Of a stretch of DNA of 64,000 bases, positions 39,810 to 47,964 are shown one piece after another (the stretch's first letter is position 1; each line of letters begins with the position of its first letter). Source of the stretch: Paenibacillus ehimensis NBRC 15659 (GTDB lineage: Bacteria; Bacillota; Bacilli; Paenibacillales; NBRC-103111); NCBI RefSeq assembly GCF_004000785.1, contig NZ_BILX01000015.1:1-64000 (forward strand), in the 5' to 3' direction. Made by a program: the position numbers and the translations under genes. The notes beneath the pieces were generated by a model. That model did not search any database. It was not told the origin of the DNA and saw only the letters and a program-made list of their open reading frames with translations.

Positions 39810-42428
39810 CTATTCCTTCTCCACGAGCTCGATCCATTCGTTATATTCGATCTGGAGCTTCTCGTACTCGGATTTCAAGTTCTGCAATTCTTGGAATACT
39901 TGCTCCGCCTTCTCCTGGTGCTGCCCGTATTCGGCCTGCAGCGCTTTGTGTTGTTTTAGCTGTTCATTGAGCTGCTCTTGAAGCTCATTGTACAGCTCGA
40001 CCTGAAGCTCGAGCTCGTCCTTCTGCTCGGCCAGCTCGATCCGCAGCTGAGCTCCCTGCTGCGCTTGCTCGGTCAGCTCGGCGATTCTCGCTTCCTGCGC
40101 AGCCAACCGCTGCTCCAGCGTCTCCCGCTCGCTCTGCGCTGTTTGCTGCCGATCCTCAAGCGCGGCACACTGCTCCTGCAGGGCACGGCTCAGCTCTACA
40201 GCCGCTTCGCGTTCTCCTCGCAGCTCGGCAAGCTCGCGTTCACGCTCGCCGAGAAGGCGCCGGAACTCCTCATGACGCGCCTCCTGCGCCGCCGCCGCTT
40301 CGCGCAGACCCGCTTCTTGCTCGGCCAAACGCCGCGCCAGCTCGTCATGCTGCCCTTGCAATTCATCATAGAGCTCCTGATGAAGGCCAATCTCCTCTTC
40401 CTGCTCGCGAAGCTTAGCCCGCAGCTCTTCGACCAGCGCCGCCTGCGTCTCGCTGCGCCGCTCCCGTTCGGCCAGCTCAAGCGCCAGCTCGGCCTCCCGC
40501 TCGCGAAGCTGCTGTCCGAGCTCCGCGATGCGCGCCGCCAAGGCAGCCGCTTCTTCGTCGAAGCGTTTCTTCGCTTCGGCCAGCTCGCTTTCGCGCCTCC
40601 GCTCCAGTGCCTCCAGCTGCCGGCGCTGCTCTTCTTCCCGGGCCGCGAGCCGGGCGTCGCTCTCGGCTGCCCGCGCCTCCAGCTCCGCCTGACGCTGCTC
40701 TGCGGCCTGCGTGCGCTGCTCCGCCTCGGCGAGCTCTGCGGCGCGCTGCCGCTCCAACGTCTCCAGCTTCCGCTGCAGCTCCGCTTCCTGGGCGCCGCTG
40801 CGCTCCCGCAAAGCGGACAGCTCGCCTTCGAGCTCGTTGTACAGCTCCTGCTGCAGCGCAAGCTCCTCTTCCTGCTCGCGCTGTTTTCCGCGCAGGGCTT
40901 CCAGCTCCGCTTGCAGCCCTTCGCCGCGCTGCAGCTGCTCGCGCATCTTCTCCAACTGCTCGCCAAGCTGCACCTCCAGCCGGCGCTTCTGCTCCTTCAG
41001 TTCCGCGCTCTCGGCGGCGCGCCGCTGCTCAAGCTCCGCCAGCTCGCGCTGCAGCTCGGCTTCGCGAGCCGCCAAGCGCGCGGCGTCTTCCGCCGCCTGC
41101 GCTTCGAGCACCTGCTCCAGCTCCGCCGCACGCTCGGCGTAGCGTACCTCCGCTTCGCGGGCCTGCTCCGCCAGCATCGCTTTCGCCGCGACTACCGCCT
41201 CCCGGTTGCGCTCCCGCTCGGCCGCGAGCTGCAGCTCCAGCTCCGCTTGCCGCGCCTCTGCTTCGCGCGCCTGCTCCGCCAGCAGCGCCTCTGCCGCGGC
41301 TGCTTCCTCGCGGCTGCGCTCCCGCTCGGCTAAGAGCTGCCGCTCCAGCTCCGCTTGCTGCGCGGCCGCTGCCGCCGCCTGCGCCTCCGCTTCGCGCGCC
41401 TGCTCCGCCAGCTTGGCCTCCGCAGCAGCCGCTTGCTCCCGAAGCTCGCGTTCCTTCGCTTCGCTCAGCTCCTGCAGCTCGTTATAAAGCGCCACCTGCA
41501 GCTCGATCTCCTGCTGCTGGCCGGAAAGCTGCTCCTGCAGTCCGTCGAGTTGGTCGCTCAGCTCGGCGTACTGCTGTTCCCGCTCCGCGAGCCGTTTCGC
41601 CGCCTCACCACGCGCCTGCTCAGTCGCCTGCAGCCGCTGCTCCAGCTCGCTTGCGCGCTTCTCCTGCGCCGTCAGCCGCTCCTGCGTCTGACGCTCCGCT
41701 TCCGCCTGCTTGCTAAGCTGCGCCTCCTGCGAAGCGATTCTCGCCCGCAAGCTGTCCCGCTCCTTGTCCTGCTCGGCCGCGCGGAGCTCCAGCTCATGCT
41801 TCGCCTGCTCCAGCTCAACGATCCGCTGCCCGCGGCGCTCCGCTTCTTGCGCTTCGGCGGCGCAGCGCCCCTCGAACTCGCGTGCCCGCTCCAGCGTCTC
41901 GGCGAGCTTGCGCTCAAGCTCGCCGCTCAGCTCCAACTGGCCGGTCAACCTCTCCCGGCTTTCGGCAAGCTCGCTTTCGAGCGTAGACAGACGCTCGCGA
42001 AGCGGTTCCAGCTCGGCCCGCAGCGCTGCCGCTTCCGTCTCGGCGCGCTCCCGCGAAGCCTGCTGCTCTCCGCGCTCCGCTTCGAGCTTCGCCAGCCGTT
42101 CACGCTCCGCCTCCAGCTCCTGTTGAAGCTGCACATGGCGCTCGCTTAACCGTTCCAACTCTTCGCTCGCATGCTCGAGCTGCCGCTGACGTTCCAATAC
42201 CGATTCAAAATCCTGACGCATCCGGCTCCATTCGTCCGCTATATTAACGGCCGCGAGCACCGCGATTTTAGGCAAATCAAGCCGCGGGCTGCTCTCCGCG
42301 ATCTTGTGCATTTGGTCGTTTACCAGAGAGGCAACTTGCTTTATATAGGAAGGGCTGGATTTGGAAACCAGCTTGTACTGGGTACCATAAATATCGACGG
42401 TCATCCGAACTTTATCTTCACCGCTCAT
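39810..42428 (-). CDS. zapA: Giant ZapA: FtsZ-associated domain with ~790-residue coiled-coil extension
   Basis: 872 residues. Residues 5-75 match ZapA, which bundles FtsZ: VRMTVDIYGTQYKLVSK, then QVASLVNDQMHKIAE and LDLPKIAVLAAVNIADEW. ZapA is usually 80-100 residues. Here it continues as Glu/Ala/Arg/Gln-rich coiled coil to the end. A recurring motif of the form E-I/L-x-LQ-x-x-LYNELQ occurs with its tyrosine at residues 315, 530, 687 and 813. The C-terminus (QNLKSEYEKLQIEYNEWIELVEKE) resembles that of longer Paenibacillus-type ZapA proteins, so the middle seems to have expanded by internal duplication. No frameshift or stop is seen. It lies between pheT and cvpA, as zapA usually does. Confidence 0.9.
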   Translation of the reverse strand: MSGEDKVRMTVDIYGTQYKLVSKSSPSYIKQVASLVNDQMHKIAESSPRLDLPKIAVLAAVNIADEWSRMRQDFESVLERQRQLEHASEELERLSERHVQLQQELEAERERLAKLEAERGEQQASRERAETEAAALRAELEPLRERLSTLESELAESRERLTGQLELSGELERKLAETLERAREFEGRCAAEAQEAERRGQRIVELEQAKHELELRAAEQDKERDSLRARIASQEAQLSKQAEAERQTQERLTAQEKRASELEQRLQATEQARGEAAKRLAEREQQYAELSDQLDGLQEQLSGQQQEIELQVALYNELQELSEAKERELREQAAAAEAKLAEQAREAEAQAAAAAAQQAELERQLLAERERSREEAAAAEALLAEQAREAEARQAELELQLAAERERNREAVVAAKAMLAEQAREAEVRYAERAAELEQVLEAQAAEDAARLAAREAELQRELAELEQRRAAESAELKEQKRRLEVQLGEQLEKMREQLQRGEGLQAELEALRGKQREQEEELALQQELYNELEGELSALRERSGAQEAELQRKLETLERQRAAELAEAEQRTQAAEQRQAELEARAAESDARLAAREEEQRRQLEALERRRESELAEAKKRFDEEAAALAARIAELGQQLREREAELALELAERERRSETQAALVEELRAKLREQEEEIGLHQELYDELQGQHDELARRLAEQEAGLREAAAAQEARHEEFRRLLGERERELAELRGEREAAVELSRALQEQCAALEDRQQTAQSERETLEQRLAAQEARIAELTEQAQQGAQLRIELAEQKDELELQVELYNELQEQLNEQLKQHKALQAEYGQHQEKAEQVFQELQNLKSEYEKLQIEYNEWIELVEKE

Positions 42429-42549
42429 GCGCCTTGCTCCCCTTTCCGAAACACAAAAAAAAGATTCTCCGTATCCTATAGACTTCGATACGGAGAATCG
42501 CTTTTCCTGCTGTCTTTTTCAGACTTTTAGCTGACAAAAGGCAAGGGAA

Positions 42550-45000
42550 TTATTTCCTGAGCTCGGCGCCGAAACCGGCCTCAAGAGCCGCTACGACACG
42601 GCCGTGCAGCTCGCTGACCTCTTCGTCCGTCAACGTCCGCTCCGGCGTGCGGTAGACCAGCGATATGGCCACGCTTTTCTTATCCGCACCAAGCCGCTCG
42701 CCGGTGTAGATGTCGAACACCTGGATCGATTCGAGCAGGCTGCCTGCGGTTTCCCGCGCCTTCGCGAGCAGATCGCCGACCGGAATGCTTCGGTCCACGA
42801 CCAGCGCCATATCCCGGCCGATTGCCGGGAAACGAGGCAGCGGACGGTAGGCAAAGCTGTCGCTTGCCAGCTCCGCGAGCGCATCCAGCTCCACTTCGAG
42901 GACATACGTGTCCGCCAGGTCCTTTTGCTGCTGAAGCGCCGGGTGAAGCTGACCGAGCTTTCCGATGGCCCGGCTGCCATTCGGCGTTTCGGCAACGATC
43001 AGCGCCGTCCGTCCCGGATGGAAGCCTTCCGGCTCGGCGGCCTCATACCGGATGTTTTCAATCCCGAGATAAGACGCAACCCCTTCGAAGATGCCTTTCA
43101 AATCGTAGAAGTCGACATCGGCCGGCTTGCCGGTCCAATGAAGCTCGCTTCGTTTGCCGGTCAGCAGGATGGCAAGCTGCATTTTTTCCTCCGGCAGACG
43201 GCTCAGCGATTCCTCACCGGTGACGAACACGCGGCCGATTTCGAACACGGCGACGTCGTCCTGATTCCGGTTGCGGTTATACACCGCAACATCGAGCAAA
43301 TGCGGGATCAGGCTCGTGCGCAGCACGCTGCGCTCCTCGCTCATCGGCATCGCCAGGGCAATCGGCTTCGCATCCGGGTAAGCGCCCGTATACTGGCGGA
43401 TCTGCTCGGGATGCGTGAACGTGTACGTAATTGCCTCATGCAGGCCGCTGCCCGTCAGCAGCGTCCGCGTCAAGCGGCGAATCGCCTGCTCCCGGGTAAG
43501 CGCGCCCGGCGTCGTAACCACGTTCATCAGCGTGGTCGGAATGTTGTCGTAGCCGTGCAGACGGGCCACTTCCTCGATGAGATCGACGGCGCGGGTAATA
43601 TCGCCGCGGCGGCTCGGCACATGCACCAGCAGTCCGTCCTGCTCCAGCGGCTCGACAACGAAATTCAGCCGTTCGAAAATCGCCTTCACTTCCTCAAGCG
43701 AAAGCTCTGTTCCAAGGTATCCGTTAATACGGCTTACGGTCAGCTCGATTTGCACCGGCTTGCGCTCTCCCGCTACCGCTTCGACGATGCCGGACGCCAC
43801 TTGGCCGCCCGCCACCTCGGCAATAAGCGCCGCCGCGCGGTTCAGCGCAGGAATGACCGCTTCCGGATTCGCTTCCTTCTCGAAGCGCAGCGACGCTTCC
43901 GAACGGAGCCCGAGCTGACGCGACGTTTTGCGGACCGAGGAACCGGCAAAGTTGGCCGATTCAAGCAGAATACGCGTCGTTCCGTCCGTTACTTCGGAGT
44001 TCGCGCCGCCCATGACGCCCGCGATCGCGACCGGCTTCACCCCGTCGGTGATCAGCAGCATATGCGGCTCCAAGGTCCGCTCCGCATCGTCCAGCGTCAC
44101 GAGCTTCTCGCCTTCGCGGGCAAGCCGCACGTCGATATGGCCGTTGTTCAGCTGATCCGCATCGAAAGCGTGCAGCGGCTGGCCGTATTCGAACATAACA
44201 TAGTTTGTTACGTCGACGATGTTGTTGATCGGGCGCACGCCGGCAGCCATCAGGCGGTTTTGCAGCCACAGCGGCGACGGGCCGATTTTCACGCCATCGA
44301 TCAGGCGCGCAGCGTAATGCGAGCACTGCTCTTTAGCCGAAATTTCCACGGAAATCCGTTCAGCCGCTTGGACGGCCGCCGCGCTGTCGTTCAGTCCCGC
44401 TTCCGGATCCGGCAACTTCACCTCGCGGCCCAGAATCGCCGCGATCTCGTACGCTGCGCCCAGCATGCTAAGGCAGTCGGAACGGTTCGGCGTCAGGTCG
44501 AAATCCATGACTTCATCGTTCAAAGCGAGGACATCGAGGATGCTTGCGCCGACCTGCGTATCCTCCGGCAGCACCAGAATGCCCTCCTGAATTTCCTTCG
44601 GCAGCAGCTTGTCGTTCAAGCCAAGCTCCTTGGCCGAGCAGATCATGCCTTGCGATTCAACACCGCGCAGCTTCGCCCGCTTGATCACGAGGCCGTCCGG
44701 CAGCTTCGCGCCGACGACGGCGACGGGCACCTTTTGCCCTGCGGCAACGTTTTTGGCCCCGCAAACGATTTGCAGATCCTCGCCTTGGCCTGCGTCGACG
44801 ATACAAACGCTCAGCTTATCGGCGTCGGGATGCTTTTCGCGCGATTTGACGAAGCCGACAACCACCTGCGACACGCCTTTGTTACGGCTTTCCACGATAT
44901 CGACTTCAATGCCGCTCCGTGTCAGCTTCTCCGCCAGCTCGGCGGCCGAATAGCCGCTGACATCCACATACTGCGACAACCATTGATAAGATACTTTCAT
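42550..45000 (-). CDS. pheT: Phenylalanyl-tRNA synthetase beta subunit
   Basis: 816 residues, full length. It has the N-terminal tRNA-binding (OB-fold) domain with GVSQVVVGFVKSREKHPDADKLSVCIVDAGQ, the B3/B4 editing domain, B5 and the C-terminal FDX-ACB anticodon-binding domain (PLPRFPAIGRDMALVVDRSIPVGDL). With PheS it forms the alpha2-beta2 enzyme that charges tRNA-Phe. It follows pheS after about 23 nt, and both are under the T-box leader upstream. Confidence 0.97.
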   Translation of the reverse strand: MKVSYQWLSQYVDVSGYSAAELAEKLTRSGIEVDIVESRNKGVSQVVVGFVKSREKHPDADKLSVCIVDAGQGEDLQIVCGAKNVAAGQKVPVAVVGAKLPDGLVIKRAKLRGVESQGMICSAKELGLNDKLLPKEIQEGILVLPEDTQVGASILDVLALNDEVMDFDLTPNRSDCLSMLGAAYEIAAILGREVKLPDPEAGLNDSAAAVQAAERISVEISAKEQCSHYAARLIDGVKIGPSPLWLQNRLMAAGVRPINNIVDVTNYVMFEYGQPLHAFDADQLNNGHIDVRLAREGEKLVTLDDAERTLEPHMLLITDGVKPVAIAGVMGGANSEVTDGTTRILLESANFAGSSVRKTSRQLGLRSEASLRFEKEANPEAVIPALNRAAALIAEVAGGQVASGIVEAVAGERKPVQIELTVSRINGYLGTELSLEEVKAIFERLNFVVEPLEQDGLLVHVPSRRGDITRAVDLIEEVARLHGYDNIPTTLMNVVTTPGALTREQAIRRLTRTLLTGSGLHEAITYTFTHPEQIRQYTGAYPDAKPIALAMPMSEERSVLRTSLIPHLLDVAVYNRNRNQDDVAVFEIGRVFVTGEESLSRLPEEKMQLAILLTGKRSELHWTGKPADVDFYDLKGIFEGVASYLGIENIRYEAAEPEGFHPGRTALIVAETPNGSRAIGKLGQLHPALQQQKDLADTYVLEVELDALAELASDSFAYRPLPRFPAIGRDMALVVDRSIPVGDLLAKARETAGSLLESIQVFDIYTGERLGADKKSVAISLVYRTPERTLTDEEVSELHGRVVAALEAGFGAELRK

Positions 45001-45023
45001 GACTTAGCCCACGCTCCTCTCAC

Positions 45024-46058
45024 TCACAAATGCACGAACTGCTTCAAGAAGCGCAGATCGTTCGTATAGAAATGCCGGATATCTTCAATGTCGTATTTCA
45101 GCATGGCAACCCGCTCGACGCCCAGACCGAACGCAAAGCCGCTGTATACTTCCGGATCGTAGCCCGCCATCTCGAGCACGCGCGGATGCACCATGCCGGA
45201 GCCGAGAATTTCGAGCCAGCCCGTATGCTTGCACACCCGGCAGCCTTCGCCGCCGCACATCGCGCAGGTAACGTCGACCTCTGCGCTCGGCTCCGTGAAC
45301 GGGAAGAAGCTCGGGCGCATCCGGATTTGCGTCTGCTTCCCGAACAGCTCCTGCACGAACTGCAGCAGCGTCCCTTTCAAATCGCTCATGCGGATGCCCT
45401 TGTCGATCACAAGGCCTTCAATCTGCGTGAACATGTGGGAATGCGTCGCATCGTCGTCGTCGCGGCGATACACGCGCCCCGGACAAATGATTTTGACCGG
45501 CACGTGGCCTTTCATTTTTTCCATCGTGCGGACCTGCATCGGAGACGTGTGGGTGCGCATCAAGATTTCGTCAGTAATATAGAACGAATCCTGCATGTCG
45601 CGGGCCGGGTGGTTTTTCGGCAGGTTGAGCGCTTCAAAGTTATAGTAATCCTGCTCCACCTCGGGACCTTCGGCCACCGTGTAGCCCATGCCGATAAAAA
45701 TGTCTTCAATCTCCTCAATCACTTTGCTGATCGGATGTGCCGCGCCGCGCGCCGCCGGACGTCCCGGCAAAGTCACATCGATTCGCTCCGCCGCAAGCCG
45801 GGCGTTCGTCTCCGCCGCGGTGTATTCCGCCTGCTTCGCCTCGATGACTTCCTCGATCGCGCCGCGAACCTCGTTCGCCACCTGACCGATGACCGGACGC
45901 TCCTCCGCGCTCAAAGCTCCCATCCCGCGCAAAATTTCCGTCAGCGGGCCTTTTTTGCCCAAATACTTGATCCGAAGGTCGGCAAGCTGCTGCTGGTTTT
46001 CCACTTGAGCCAGCTCGCGCAGCGCTTCTTCCTTCAGTGTAAGCAATCGTTCTTTCAT
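45024..46058 (-). CDS. pheS: Phenylalanyl-tRNA synthetase alpha subunit
   Basis: 344 residues from the ATG at 46058 (AAGGAGG upstream); the open frame extends through the T-box leader but that part is not translated. Class II motifs: [63 protein letters not shown] and [16 protein letters not shown]. It carries the active site of the synthetase. Transcription is controlled by the Phe T-box at 46112-46446. Confidence 0.97.
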   Translation of the reverse strand: MKERLLTLKEEALRELAQVENQQQLADLRIKYLGKKGPLTEILRGMGALSAEERPVIGQVANEVRGAIEEVIEAKQAEYTAAETNARLAAERIDVTLPGRPAARGAAHPISKVIEEIEDIFIGMGYTVAEGPEVEQDYYNFEALNLPKNHPARDMQDSFYITDEILMRTHTSPMQVRTMEKMKGHVPVKIICPGRVYRRDDDDATHSHMFTQIEGLVIDKGIRMSDLKGTLLQFVQELFGKQTQIRMRPSFFPFTEPSAEVDVTCAMCGGEGCRVCKHTGWLEILGSGMVHPRVLEMAGYDPEVYSGFAFGLGVERVAMLKYDIEDIRHFYTNDLRFLKQFVHL

Positions 46059-46111
46059 GCCTGCATTCCCTCCTTGTATGATGATTTCCGCCTGCGCCGT
46101 ATCCGCGAACG

Positions 46112-46446
46112 CAAAAAAAGCTTTTCCATCCCGGTAAGGGACGAAAAAGCCGTGGTACCACCCTTGTTCAGAAGACCGGTTTAAGCCGCCTGCGCCATTC
46201 GGCACGGAGGATGCCCGTTGTCTTCTTCCTTCATTGAACGTAACGGTTCGGGAACTTGCGTTCGGACCGGTTCCTCCTACTTGCCGACGGCCGGATGGAC
46301 CGCACGGTTTCAAAGGACTGCTCGGGAGCGAACTTCGGCAGCCTGGTTCTTCGGACACGCTCTCAATCTCCGGCGTCTCCTCCCTGTCAAGAGGCACTGC
46401 TTACTTTTCTCCGTCAACGCATTTGGCAGTATTCAGTATATGAGAA
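46112..46446 (-). promoter_or_regulatory. T-box leader of pheST (phenylalanine)
   Basis: Minus strand. The T-box AGGGTGGTACCACGGC is at about 46149-46164. A terminator, GCTTTTTCGTCCC with GGGATGGAAAAGC then TTTTTTT, is at 46113-46151. Stem I lies toward 46440, with an AGTA element and a probable specifier TTC (Phe) at 46330-46332, just after the GAAG of the specifier loop. Uncharged tRNA-Phe should bind and block the terminator. This copy has A where the usual T-box has G (ACCACG instead of ACCGCG). It is nearly identical to the leader at 46961-47280. Confidence 0.95.
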
Positions 46447-46448
46447 GT

Positions 46449-46477
46449 ATTATATGCAAACAAGCGTCCGAATGCAA
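46449..46477 (-). promoter_or_regulatory. Promoter of the pheST T-box transcript
   Basis: Minus-strand TATAAT at 46449-46454 with TTGCAT 17 bp upstream (46472-46477), immediately before the T-box leader. Perfect -10, weak -35. Confidence 0.6.
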
Positions 46478-46533
46478 GCGCAAACGGCGCAGTTCACAGC
46501 ATGTTCATGCGGGAAGCAAGACGGCGGAAGGGA

Positions 46534-46917
46534 TTAGGAACGGTCCTCAATGGCGAAGATTTTTCCGTCTTGAAAAGCAAACCGCGAGAAGCCCTGTAAT
46601 TTAATAAGCTCCCCGGCCTTCGGCCCGCCCGGAATATCTTCCGCAAGCGTGCCCTCGTAGTCAATTTCAACTTCAAGCTGGTCCTCATGAAAACAGGAGC
46701 TCAGCACCTTTTGACAGCGGTTCTTGAACAAAGAGGCCGATTGCTTGGCCAACTTTCTGAACGCTTCGACGCCTGACGTCTCCGCCGTCACCTCGCCATT
46801 CGATACGTTGCGAAACCGGACCTCCTCGTGCAGAAGCGACACCATGCCGTCAATATCAAAAGAATTGTAGTGCTGGACATACTCGCGAATCATCGCTTCT
46901 TTTTGCTCGTTGTTCAT
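46534..46917 (-). CDS. NTF2/SnoaL-like protein under T-box control
   Basis: 127 residues from the ATG at 46917, with AAGGAGG nine bases upstream. The fold pattern is a SnoaL/NTF2-like cone: MIREYVQHYNSFDIDGMVSLLHEEVRFRN followed by VEVEIDYEGTLAEDIPGGPKAGELIKLQGFSRFAFQDGKI. Members include enzymes and small-ligand binders; the function here is unknown. It lies directly downstream of a complete Phe T-box leader that nearly duplicates the pheST leader, so its expression should rise when tRNA-Phe is uncharged. No terminator is seen between it and the pheST promoter. Confidence 0.88.
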   Translation of the reverse strand: MNNEQKEAMIREYVQHYNSFDIDGMVSLLHEEVRFRNVSNGEVTAETSGVEAFRKLAKQSASLFKNRCQKVLSSCFHEDQLEVEIDYEGTLAEDIPGGPKAGELIKLQGFSRFAFQDGKIFAIEDRS

Positions 46918-46960
46918 AGAAATAAGCCTCCTTTTCGATTGTGCATGGCTTGGGACCACG

Positions 46961-47280
46961 CAAAAAAGACTTTTCCATCCCGGTAAGGGACGAAAAAGCC
47001 GCGGTACCACCCTTGTTCAGAAGACCGGTTAAGCCGCCTGCGCCATTCGGCACGGAGGATGCCCGTTGTCTTCTTCCTTCATTGATTGTAACGGTTCGGG
47101 AACTTGCGTTCGGACCGGTTCCTCCTACTTGCCGACGGGCCGGATAGGCCGCACGGTTTCAAAGGACTGCTCGGGAGCGAACTTCGGCAGCCTGGTTCTT
47201 CGGACACGCTCTCAATCTCCGGCGTCTCCTCCCTGTCAAGAGGCGCTGCTTACTTTTCTCCGTCCATGCATTTTGGTTTA
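46961..47280 (-). promoter_or_regulatory. Second, duplicated phenylalanine T-box leader (before the NTF2-like gene)
   Basis: Minus strand. By eye it differs from the pheST leader at only about ten positions over ~310 nt. It keeps the T-box with the consensus form ACCGCG (around 47001-47014), the terminator stem and T-run (46962-47000), the AGTA element and the TTC specifier at 47179-47181. Similarity stops just before the promoter on one side and just after the terminator on the other, so the leader alone was copied. It should regulate the NTF2-like gene by tRNA-Phe charging. Confidence 0.93.
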
Positions 47281-47294
47281 TGGAATTTATAGGT

Positions 47295-47323
47295 ATTATA
47301 AGCAATCGGCGCGAAAGCGGCAA
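47295..47323 (-). promoter_or_regulatory. Promoter of the second T-box transcript
   Basis: Minus-strand TATAAT (47295-47300), a 17-bp spacer and TTGCCG (47318-47323). Its sequence is unrelated to the pheST promoter, although the leaders that follow are near-identical. Confidence 0.65.
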
Positions 47324-47411
47324 GCGGGAATTGGTCCTGTCACAAAAAATAAACCCGTATCGTCTTAGGAGTGCAAGCAAAGAAAAACAAAAACCAAAGG
47401 AGCGGATCTCT

Positions 47412-47873
47412 ATGAAGGTAAGAATGAATCATTACGAAGTGAATCCGAAAGCATACGAAACAATGCTCGGCTTGGAGAAATTTATCGCAAGCAGCGGGCT
47501 GGACCACACGCTCTATGAGCTGATTAAGATCCGGGCGTCGCAAATCAACGGCTGCGCTTTTTGCGTCGACATGCATACGAAGGCGCTGCTGAAAGCCGGC
47601 GGCAACGACCACCGCATTCATCTCATTACCGTTTGGCGGGAATCGCCATTTTTTACGGAAGCGGAACGGGCAGCTCTTGAGCTGACGGAAGCCGTGACGC
47701 TGATCGCAGACGGCGGAGTGCCGCAAAGCTTGTACGAGCGGGTACGGGAGCATTTCGACGAAAGCCAATATGTCGCGCTGATTATGGCCATCGTCACGAT
47801 TAACGGCTGGAACCGGATTGCCATCTCTACCGGCATGTTCCCGGGCTGCTTGGACCCGCAGTCTGCCAAGTAA
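47412..47873 (+). CDS. AhpD-like carboxymuconolactone decarboxylase-family protein
   Basis: 153 residues from the ATG at 47412 (AAAGGAG upstream). The redox motif is Cys48-x-x-Cys51-x3-His55 (CAFCVDMH), preceded by LYELIKIRASQINGC, the AhpD/YnjA core. Such proteins reduce peroxides or regenerate peroxidases through the CxxC pair. It is divergent from the T-box/NTF2-like unit and monocistronic with a terminator. Function beyond a probable antioxidant role is not visible. Confidence 0.9.
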   Translation: MKVRMNHYEVNPKAYETMLGLEKFIASSGLDHTLYELIKIRASQINGCAFCVDMHTKALLKAGGNDHRIHLITVWRESPFFTEAERAALELTEAVTLIADGGVPQSLYERVREHFDESQYVALIMAIVTINGWNRIAISTGMFPGCLDPQSAK

Positions 47874-47917
47874 AAGGACTGGCGGTGACGGGATTCTGGT
47901 CGGGTAAGCTAATAGAA

Positions 47918-47960
47918 GGATAGAGCGGCAGAGCTGCTTCTGCGCCTCTATCCTTTTTCA
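47918..47960 (+). terminator. Intrinsic terminator of the AhpD-like gene
   Basis: Arms GGATAGAG and CTCTATCC with extra inner pairing (GGCAG/CTGC), followed by TTTTTCATTTTTT on the plus strand, between two convergent genes. Confidence 0.85.
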
Positions 47961-47964
47961 TTTT

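Noticed and set aside
42604-45069. 821-codon open frame on the plus strand opposite pheT
   Set aside because: It mirrors the conserved pheT gene and has the composition of antisense GC-rich DNA; no domain is recognisable.
46059-46397. N-terminal extension of PheS
   Set aside because: It would translate the T-box leader and its terminator; the good ribosome site and family alignment place the start at 46058.
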